This document shows positions 7,765 through 12,887 of a DNA stretch of 14,079 bases, piece after piece. The stretch comes from Bacteroidaceae bacterium (GTDB lineage: Bacteria; Bacteroidota; Bacteroidia; Bacteroidales; Bacteroidaceae). Under the pieces are notes generated by a model that had not been told where the DNA came from, searched no databases, and worked only from the letters and a program-made list of their open reading frames with translations. Every line of letters begins with the position of its first letter. The first letter of the stretch is position 1. A program made the translations under genes and the position numbers. The DNA lies in NCBI GenBank assembly GCA_900765575.1, contig CAAFRW010000274.1:1-14079 (forward strand), given 5' to 3'.

Positions 7765-8934
7765 ATGAAAAATATTTCAATAATGTGTAGTCTGAGCCTG
7801 CTCATAAGCTTGTGCACGGCTTGCAAACAGACTCCTTCCGCAAACTCCGGCGACTCTGCCACGCCGCAAGTGATAAAAGTAGAGAACATGGATTATGCGC
7901 ACTCCGACGATGTGTTCGAGCATATCCGTTTCTTACCCTTGGAAACCAACGACACTTGCCTCATTCGTTGGGTTTCTCAAATTAAACTGAACGACTCTTT
8001 GATTTTTATCAACGATTACTGGAAACGAATCTTAGTCTTCGACCTATCCTCCGGAAAGTTCAAGCGTCAAATAGGAAGAACAGGGAAAGGCCCGGAGGAA
8101 TATTTAGAAGTATCAGACTTCCTGATAAACAAAGATACCGTTGAGATTCTCGACTACCGGAAAATTGAATGTTATTCGTTACAGGGAAAGCACCTGAAGT
8201 CGAAACGTTTCCCTCACCTTATGCAGGAAAAAGAGCATTATAACCCAAAGTTCTTTGCCAAAACGCCGGACAATGGTTACTATTTTTGGGAAAGGCGATT
8301 GGGAGAGACAGCGGCCAAAAACCCTCTGTCCTATTTCATGTATCAGGTGGACTCCGGTTTCCATGTTACACGAACCGCTTTTCCGGTGATAAGAAGTGCC
8401 GGTGGTAATCACCGGATGTTTATAAACTATGAAGATAAAATCTTAGTCGACCCGCTATTTGCCAACCCGAACCTCTACCAAATAGACGCCAAAGGAGACA
8501 TTTCGATTCGCTACACCGTAGATTTTGGAGACAAAACGCCCGTTCCGGAAGAAGTCAAAGACTTGGATATGGCCGATTTACTAGACCTTGGGGAAAGAAA
8601 GGTGCTAAACATGGACAGCTATGTTGAAAACAAGAACTGGGTACATCTTAATGTCTCATGGAAACATTTTGCGCATAGTTTATTTTACAATAAGCACACC
8701 CACAAAACGTATCTGCTTTCGGCCAGAAACGCAAGCAACCATGATTTTAGAACTGTGGAAATCCGCACTTCCTACAAAGAACAGATGGTAGAGTCATATC
8801 CCGCCGACTGGTTTTTGCGCGAAAAAGAGAGGCTTTCGGCTGCCGCCCATAAAAAGTATCAGCTGGATACCCCCATCTTACAAGCTGTAAAAGAGGACGA
8901 TAACCCTATTATCCTGTTTTACACTTTAAAGTAA
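7765..8934 (+). CDS. 6-bladed beta-propeller lipoprotein
   Basis: A 389-residue protein. The start is the ATG at 7765, since the promoter occupies 7706-7737. The N-terminus (MKNISIMCSLSLLISLCTAC) is a signal peptide with a lipobox-like end and lipidated Cys at 20. A low-complexity SANSGDSATP linker follows, with no acidic surface-export signal after the Cys, so periplasmic-facing location is possible. The body begins FEHIRFLPLETNDTCLIRWV, then DSLIFINDYWKRILVFDLSS and RQIGRTGKGPEEYLEVSDF, the signature of the Bacteroidales 6-bladed beta-propeller family (PF17170-type), and later blades are visible as repeated strand and DSL/DKI turns. Length is normal. These proteins are abundant in Bacteroides, and their ligand is mostly unknown. 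It is monocistronic: a promoter lies in front and an 876-bp non-coding region behind. Function beyond the fold is not deducible. Confidence 0.85.
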   Translation: MKNISIMCSLSLLISLCTACKQTPSANSGDSATPQVIKVENMDYAHSDDVFEHIRFLPLETNDTCLIRWVSQIKLNDSLIFINDYWKRILVFDLSSGKFKRQIGRTGKGPEEYLEVSDFLINKDTVEILDYRKIECYSLQGKHLKSKRFPHLMQEKEHYNPKFFAKTPDNGYYFWERRLGETAAKNPLSYFMYQVDSGFHVTRTAFPVIRSAGGNHRMFINYEDKILVDPLFANPNLYQIDAKGDISIRYTVDFGDKTPVPEEVKDLDMADLLDLGERKVLNMDSYVENKNWVHLNVSWKHFAHSLFYNKHTHKTYLLSARNASNHDFRTVEIRTSYKEQMVESYPADWFLREKERLSAAAHKKYQLDTPILQAVKEDDNPIILFYTLK

Positions 8935-9015
8935 GCTACTTTATAAATCCTGTATATTATCTGATTTTTATAGACAACTTATAATAACCTGTTAACTTGG
9001 TTTAGGACGATACAA

Positions 9016-9118
9016 GGTGCTGGCAAATGAGTTGCCAACACCCTGCCAGCACTCTTTGCCGTCACCCATAAAGGCTAATGAACCAACGCATTAAGAAGGT
9101 GGTGCTGGAGTGCTGGCA
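9016..9118. repeat. TGCCNNCAC / GTGNTGGCA hairpin cluster
   Basis: GGTGCTGGCAA (9016-9026) and TTGCCAACACC (9032-9042) form an 11-bp stem with one mismatch and a 5-nt loop. TGCCAGCACTC (9044-9054) is the exact reverse complement of GAGTGCTGGCA (9108-9118). TTGCCGTCACCC near 9057 and GTGCTGGA at 9102 are further relatives, making six copies in about 105 bp. The region is non-coding, 80 bp past the propeller stop codon, and may help end or stabilise that transcript, although no U tract follows. Confidence 0.6.
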
Positions 9119-9127
9119 AAAAACAAC

Positions 9128-9306
9128 ATCTCATGGCTTCTTCGTCACTTTTGGTGGTAAAAAGTATTCAATACACTGATAACCAATGTTATAATCTTTA
9201 AAGTCTGTTGTCGATACTCTAAAGTTTATGAATGATTGGAAACCAGAGGGTTTAGCGATTGCTTTAACAAGATTTACCACCAAAAGTGACGAAGAAGCAT
9301 CTCATG
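9128..9306. mobile_element. 163-bp MITE with 26-bp terminal inverted repeats and 8-bp target duplication
   Basis: The element itself is 9136-9298. Its left end (9136-9161, GCTTCTTCGTCACTTTTGGT then GGTAAA) is the perfect reverse complement of its right end (9273-9298). The identical 8-mer ATCTCATG flanks it at 9128-9135 and 9299-9306. The interior of about 110 bp is AT-rich and too short to encode a transposase, so it must have been moved in trans. Long ends beginning GCTTCTTCGTCA with an 8-bp duplication resemble the ISL3 family; that assignment is inference from end sequence and duplication length. A 45-codon frame (9229-9366) runs out through the right end into flanking DNA and is probably fortuitous. 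Perfect ends and duplication point to a recent insertion. Confidence 0.88.
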
Positions 9307-9443
9307 TAAGAGAGTGCCCAGAAATGAATACTCCTAAAATCGAACAGCTGATTGATAAGACGTAACAATATAAGAGCATGTGTTAAATTGAAATGAATAC
9401 CTTCCGGTTCTGCAAGTCCAAAAAGAGTACGTTTATACCGTTA

Positions 9444-9531
9444 TGAGGTTGATAGCGCAACCTCGCAACGTTGCGCTATGAACGTCGTGACGTTGCGCTA
9501 TAGAACTCACGAGGTTGCGCTATCAACCTCA
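9444..9531. repeat. 22-bp-period array of GTTGCGCTAT units closed by a 22-bp perfect inverted repeat
   Basis: Units end in GTTGCGCTAT at 9479, 9501 and 9523 (22-bp steps); their first halves are dyads such as AACGTC-GT-GACGTT (9481-9494) and CGCAACGTTGCG (9464-9475). A fourth copy at the left (9446-9467) has its core inverted (ATAGCG instead of CGCTAT). As a result the outer arms, 9444-9465 and 9510-9531, are perfect reverse complements over 22 bp. Each arm is also a hairpin by itself (GAGGTTG-loop-CAACCTC), with loops ATAGCG and CGCTAT complementary to each other. There is no coding frame. Confidence 0.75.
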
Positions 9532-9572
9532 AACACCTATATAAAGCAGCCTTTTTAGCGCTGTACCTCCTC

Positions 9573-9607
9573 TACCGGATGCCGTTTCTTTTCGCCATAC
9601 CGGATGC
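9573..9607. repeat. Direct repeat TACCGGATGC, 25 bp apart
   Basis: TACCGGATGC occurs at 9573-9582 and 9598-9607. It is flanked by CCTCT and AGAGG, which could pair. It lies between two arrays of about 22-bp period and may be a decayed two-copy relative. Confidence 0.4.
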
Positions 9608-9650
9608 AAAGAGGCAACATGGAAACACCACACTACAAGCCCGTTTCGTA

Positions 9651-9737
9651 ACATTAAGAGTTAGCGCTCGCCACATTAAGAGTTATTTCCATCACATAGT
9701 TAGTTACGCACGATAACATAGTTAGTTATTAAAACCG
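9651..9737. repeat. Tandem array of four ACATnnnnAGTTA units, period 21-22 bp
   Basis: ACATTAAGAGTTA starts at 9651 and 9673, and ACATAGTTAGTTA at 9694 and 9716, giving steps of 22, 21 and 22 bp. The first 13 bases of each unit are conserved and the remaining 8-9 vary. The array is non-coding, in the convergent space about 75 bp beyond the stop codon of the barrel-like gene. Confidence 0.7.
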
Positions 9738-9810
9738 AGTTTTAACGATATAGAGGAGACGGGTATTCCTTGATTGCTTTACCTTGAACAAACTCTGTTT
9801 GCAGCAACTT

Positions 9811-10491
9811 TTACCGGCGAGTTCTTTTAGACCTTATTTTAAATTCCAATAGCATCTTCATCGCCAAGAAGTGTTCCCATTTTCCACGAAAAGCTCCACT
9901 CCACATCCAATGAGAAGCGTACTCTACCCCAAACTTTACTTCCGGAATCACTTTAAAATAAATCTGGGCTACCGGACCTATACCATAATGAATGCAGGAA
10001 AAAGATTCCGGTCCATAAAATCCTTCATTTAAACTTCCGTCTTCATCCGGAGATTCATCATAGACATACCACCAATTGCTCCATTCCATAGAAGGCCCTA
10101 AACCGACTTCGATACGCTTCAAATGAAAAGTATGCAATAACTTCACCTGCCAATAATACGAATGCCGGTGGCTACCCCAAGAATCCATCATCATATCGCC
10201 ACTTATCCCGAAATCAGTTTCTATCCCTAATGTCCGATTATCCCGATAAGCATAGTCATACCGGAGACCTAGACCCAAAAAAAACATAAAGGAATGGTCC
10301 CATCCTTTCGAATAAGGAATATAATTCCAATGAGAAGAGTATAGATTATCGAATACTCCCCAATAATGACTGCCTTTTTTTACGAGATAGTCATATTGCC
10401 GGGGACGGGGAGTATAAGACCTGTTGATATGCTGTGCACTCATCACAGAAACTTGCAAAAATAACAGAAGAAACAAAGTACTCTTTTTCAT
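9811..10491 (-). CDS. Small outer-membrane beta-barrel-like protein
   Basis: A 226-residue protein beginning MKKSTLFLLLFLQVSVMSAQ, a cleavable signal peptide with likely cleavage after SAQ. The rest is very rich in Tyr and Trp with alternating hydrophobic strands (FMFFLGLGLRYDYAYRDN, TLGIETDFGISGDMM, YYWQVKLLHTFHLKRIEVGL, VAQIYFKVIPEVKFGVEYAS, FLAMKMLLEFKI), consistent with an 8-stranded outer-membrane barrel. It ends in a basic RSKRTRR tail instead of the usual terminal aromatic residue, which is unusual for a barrel inserted by the Bam machinery. I do not recognise a named family. A -7 promoter lies about 30 bp upstream, so it is transcribed separately from the LytTR gene 128 bp away. Location is inferred; function unknown. 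Confidence 0.8.
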   Translation of the reverse strand: MKKSTLFLLLFLQVSVMSAQHINRSYTPRPRQYDYLVKKGSHYWGVFDNLYSSHWNYIPYSKGWDHSFMFFLGLGLRYDYAYRDNRTLGIETDFGISGDMMMDSWGSHRHSYYWQVKLLHTFHLKRIEVGLGPSMEWSNWWYVYDESPDEDGSLNEGFYGPESFSCIHYGIGPVAQIYFKVIPEVKFGVEYASHWMWSGAFRGKWEHFLAMKMLLEFKIRSKRTRR

Positions 10492-10520
10492 TTGAAAAGG
10501 TTTTTAGATTCCACCTTTTA

Positions 10521-10528
10521 CAAAAATA
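10521..10528 (-). promoter_or_regulatory. Promoter -7 element (TATTTTTG) of the barrel-like protein gene
   Basis: On the minus strand TATTTTTG matches TAnnTTTG and is 29 bp before the ATG at 10491, giving a leader of about 20 nt. The -33 box is not recognisable. Confidence 0.5.
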
Positions 10529-10619
10529 AACATTTCTTATTCATTACTCCTATAAAACACCTTTATTTATCTACAACAAGATTTCTTCCTATTATCCAGC
10601 CACCTGGCAGCCCGGCCTT

Positions 10620-11426
10620 TTATATCCCCAGCCTTTCTTTCAATAGCCGGTATCCCGTCAAGCTGACCCGCAGTTTCACTCCATTCTTCAACGACACTTG
10701 ATAGGTTTCTTTACCATACAGTTCCACCCGGGATATTTGCGTTACATTGACGATGGTAGACCGATGGATGCGCACAAAGTTCCCGGCAGGCAGGTGCGTT
10801 TCGAAGTACTTCATGGTCTGTTCCTTGATGTATTCGCCGGAAGGGGTAACCAATGTGGTGTAATCCCCACAGGCTTGTATGTACAATAATTCGTCCAGCT
10901 TAATAAGATGTATTCTTGAACCGTCTTTTACCGTGATGCGGTCAATCACTTCTTCCGGCTGCTCCGGCGCCATCTCCTGCTGCTCCTGCGGTACAATGAA
11001 ATCCTCTTCCTGCGATTCCTGCTCTTTCACAACCAGCAGATGATACCACAAAAGAATGGCTATCCATGCCGGTATGCCAAACAGCAAGCGGAAAGGGATG
11101 GTGACGGCAAAAGGAATATACGGTATGCTCCCTATCCTCACCATGATGTCGCAAACCATGAAACTGCCCGCTATCCAAAGTACTATTCCTGCCGCAACGG
11201 TAAGGAGGTTGGTCTGCATCATGGATACATAGCCTACAACAAACCACGCCAAATAAGACAATGCCGCAAACCACCCTACCGTTGTCACTCCGTCCACCAG
11301 CGCCGGCAACCAGTCGGCATCGGCATACCCCCATAAAAGGGTTGCCTGAGCGACAGCCAGCAGCACGGCCAATATCAGTGCCGGAAGCCAGCGATAAGGA
11401 TAATCGATTATCGGATGTGCTTTCAT
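10620..11426 (-). CDS. Membrane-anchored LytTR transcriptional regulator
   Basis: A 268-residue protein with four predicted membrane helices (about 12-34, 40-69, 74-97 and 104-133), a Glu/Gln-rich linker (134-160) and a C-terminal LytTR DNA-binding domain (about 161-266). The latter is clear from DELLYIQACGDYTTLVT, FVRIHRSTIVNVTQISRVEL and YQVSLKNGVKLRVSLTGY. There is no receiver domain, so it is not an ordinary response regulator: the membrane part may sense directly or through its partner. It starts 4 bp after the stop of the LiaF-like gene, which indicates one transcript and probable joint function. LytTR proteins bind pairs of 9-bp sites spaced about one turn of two helical periods; a matching 22-bp spacing is seen in the dyads at 12281-12337, so autoregulation is likely but inferred. 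No terminator was found downstream. Confidence 0.9.
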   Translation of the reverse strand: MKAHPIIDYPYRWLPALILAVLLAVAQATLLWGYADADWLPALVDGVTTVGWFAALSYLAWFVVGYVSMMQTNLLTVAAGIVLWIAGSFMVCDIMVRIGSIPYIPFAVTIPFRLLFGIPAWIAILLWYHLLVVKEQESQEEDFIVPQEQQEMAPEQPEEVIDRITVKDGSRIHLIKLDELLYIQACGDYTTLVTPSGEYIKEQTMKYFETHLPAGNFVRIHRSTIVNVTQISRVELYGKETYQVSLKNGVKLRVSLTGYRLLKERLGI

Positions 11427-11430
11427 GCTG

Positions 11431-12216
11431 TCAGTCTTTAATCTCCACGCCTCCGAAAGAAATGTTTCCCCGGATAACTAATACGCATTCGTTATTTACA
11501 TTGGCACCTTGCCAGCGTTTGTCGTCGCATCCGCCGACAAAGGCATTGCATTTGACAACCACTTTCCAGTCGGAAGGAATATACAGTTCTATTCCGCCCC
11601 AATTGCAATCCAGGTCGATATAAGTTTCTCCAGATGCAAGATGCGTATGGCGCAAGTCGATGGTAGTGCCTCCGAATGACGTCCGAAGGTAAGCTCCCTT
11701 AAACAATTCGTCCAGCACCACATGGCGCACTGCCCCGAAGGTATTGTTCGAACGCAGGAAACCATCCTCCGATTCGCATTGCTGTCGGGTTTCATCCGTC
11801 GTCCTGTGCGCCTGTCCGTCGCTTCCGTTCATCCATTGACGGTGATGGCGCATGTAAGCATCTCTCCACCGTGCTCTTTTCCGCGTTTTGATAAGGAAGA
11901 ACACCCCGATTACTATCAATGCAACCGGCCAGACAAGTGCCTGCGATGAGGCCGGTAACCAGGAAATTCCTCCCAGCATGAAATAGGCGCCTATCAATAC
12001 CAAAATGATTCCTCCCATATAGTGTCGGCGCGTCATGGTATAAACACCTAATATAATAAGGAGTGATTGCCAGGATACGATGATATTAAATACTTCATGC
12101 GGTATCCATCCCAGATTCCGGGCTAGTAGCATGAGTCCTGAAAGGATAAAGAGCGAAGCAATCAGTATTTTACCTGATAAGCCTGCACGTGAGGGGAAGT
12201 TTTGTTTCTTTTCCAT
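11431..12216 (-). CDS. LiaF-like membrane protein
   Basis: A 261-residue protein. I choose the ATG at 12216 (MEKKQNFPSR), not the in-frame ATG at 12270, because the -7 element at 12244-12251 puts the transcript start near 12237. The N-terminal part has hydrophobic segments in the LiaF/DUF5668 style, with repeated W-x-x-L-I-I-L-G patterns (SWQSLLIILGVYTM, GGIILVLIGAYFML, VWPVALIVIGVFFLIK). A basic, polar linker follows (KTRKRARWRDAYMRHHRQW). The last 100 residues form a LiaF C-terminal-like beta-solenoid with repeated FGG/WGG turns (RTSFGGTTIDLRH, CNWGGIELYIP, NISFGGVEIKD). In Firmicutes LiaF restrains the LiaRS cell-envelope stress pathway; here it is paired with a LytTR regulator instead of a kinase. 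That suggests it controls the regulator, which is inference. Bacteroides carry several such proteins. Confidence 0.88.
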   Translation of the reverse strand: MEKKQNFPSRAGLSGKILIASLFILSGLMLLARNLGWIPHEVFNIIVSWQSLLIILGVYTMTRRHYMGGIILVLIGAYFMLGGISWLPASSQALVWPVALIVIGVFFLIKTRKRARWRDAYMRHHRQWMNGSDGQAHRTTDETRQQCESEDGFLRSNNTFGAVRHVVLDELFKGAYLRTSFGGTTIDLRHTHLASGETYIDLDCNWGGIELYIPSDWKVVVKCNAFVGGCDDKRWQGANVNNECVLVIRGNISFGGVEIKD

Positions 12217-12243
12217 TTTTCTATTATGATTAGTTCGATGGTT

Positions 12244-12251
12244 CAAAGGTA
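12244..12251 (-). promoter_or_regulatory. Promoter -7 element (TACCTTTG) of the LiaF-LytTR operon
   Basis: TACCTTTG on the minus strand is a perfect TAnnTTTG, 27 bp before the chosen ATG at 12216. The -33 position around 12272-12275 has no TTTG, which is typical of activator-dependent promoters. Downstream of the -7 box the sequence continues AACCAT, shared with the promoter at 12692-12699. Confidence 0.65.
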
Positions 12252-12280
12252 AGCGATTTATTTCTCCCATAATAGCCTTT

Positions 12281-12337
12281 CCGGCTGATTCCCGGTTAAA
12301 AAACCGACGAATGCCGGATATAAATCGGTGAAACCGG
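12281..12337 (-). promoter_or_regulatory. Candidate operator: phased CCGG dyads upstream of the LiaF-LytTR operon
   Basis: CCGG occurs at 12281, 12292, 12314 and 12334 (steps 11, 22 and 20 bp, close to whole helical turns). Two of them head similar dyads, CCGGTTAAAAAACCG (12292) and CCGGATATAAATCGG (12314), 22 bp apart. They lie about 30-90 bp upstream of the -7 box, where an activator would bind. The 22-bp spacing is what paired LytTR sites show, so the LytTR protein of this operon is the obvious candidate; binding is inferred. Confidence 0.5.
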
Positions 12338-12377
12338 AAAGAGAAAATAGAGAAACTATTTCACCTATGGCTTTTAC

Positions 12378-12599
12378 CTATCCCTTAGCCTCAAGCACCT
12401 CATTAAGCATCTTTTTAAGCATTTTATTAACCATGTCCAGTTCGGCTCCTATCTCATCCAGTTCGGCATCCATATACTGTTTAATATATAATCTGTCTTT
12501 ATCACTTGTATACTTGGAGGCTATTTCTTTCGCTTTTTCCAAACTTGCATTGCCTTCTAATGCACTCATTTCACGTAAATCCTTTAATAATTGTTCCAT
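12378..12599 (-). CDS. Small helical hypothetical protein (73 residues)
   Basis: I do not recognise a family. The 73-residue sequence is highly charged with hydrophobic residues at heptad-like spacing (LLKDLREMSALEG, KAKEIASKYTSDKDRLYIKQ, AELDEIGAELDMVNKMLKKM), so it is probably a short all-helical or coiled-coil protein without signal peptide, hence cytoplasmic. A -7 promoter element (TATCTTTG, 12692-12699) lies 93 bp upstream, and a frame of this composition with normal codon use favours a real gene over chance. It is encoded in the same direction as the LiaF-LytTR operon, 161 bp upstream of the LiaF-like start, but that operon has its own promoter. A role as a small binding partner or adaptor is possible but not shown. 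Confidence 0.7.
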   Translation of the reverse strand: MEQLLKDLREMSALEGNASLEKAKEIASKYTSDKDRLYIKQYMDAELDEIGAELDMVNKMLKKMLNEVLEAKG

Positions 12600-12691
12600 A
12601 TTTCTTTGTTTTAATTTGACTCTACAAATTGCACAAATTATTTTTAATACAAAAGGATTTCATAAATTATTTCCAGCTATTTCTAATGGTT

Positions 12692-12699
12692 CAAAGATA
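12692..12699 (-). promoter_or_regulatory. Promoter -7 element (TATCTTTG) of the 73-residue protein gene
   Basis: TATCTTTG on the minus strand is a perfect -7 box; GTTG at about 12719-12722, 19-20 bp upstream, is one base from TTTG. The expected transcript start is near 12685, giving a leader of about 85 nt. A near-copy of the same core (AATGGTTCAAAG on the plus strand) is present 77 bp further upstream at 12762-12773, with TGCCTTTG instead of TAnnTTTG. Confidence 0.55.
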
Positions 12700-12811
12700 C
12701 TAATTTGAGAGTCAGACACAACTGTTCCGGTGTATTCCATTTCGTAGCCAACATTATTTCCAATGGTTCAAAGGCAAGCAAGGGTGAGCGCTTTTATGCA
12801 CCAACCTACAG

Positions 12812-12857
12812 ATAAAAGTAAGGCTGCCTCCTCTTTCTATTTGGAGACAGCCTTACT
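12812..12857 (-). terminator. Rho-independent terminator of the fumarase gene
   Basis: AGTAAGGCTGCCTCC (12817-12831) pairs with GGAGACAGCCTTACT (12843-12857): a 15-bp stem with one imperfect pair and an 11-nt loop. On the minus strand the stem is followed by a short T-rich run (TTTATC), 30 bp past the fumarase stop codon. On the plus strand an A-rich run precedes U-poor sequence, so the minus orientation is the functional one. Confidence 0.85.
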
Positions 12858-12887
12858 AAAAAAGTTCTTATCTAATGGAAAAGACGA

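Noticed and set aside
9229..9366. 45-codon frame (MNDWKPEGLAIALTRF...) running out of the MITE into flanking DNA
   Set aside because: It crosses the insertion boundary, so it cannot be an ancestral gene of either part, and no homology is recognised. A transposase C-terminal remnant is possible but not supported.
12241..12270. Upstream ATG at 12270 as start of the LiaF-like protein
   Set aside because: The -7 element TACCTTTG at 12244-12251 implies transcription starts near 12237, downstream of that ATG. The extra 18 residues also look non-coding (MGEINRLPLNHRTNHNRK).
12328..12708. 126-codon plus-strand frame opposite the 73-residue gene
   Set aside because: Low-complexity Ser/Leu/Ile-rich translation typical of the antisense of a helical charged protein; no promoter or ribosome site on that strand.
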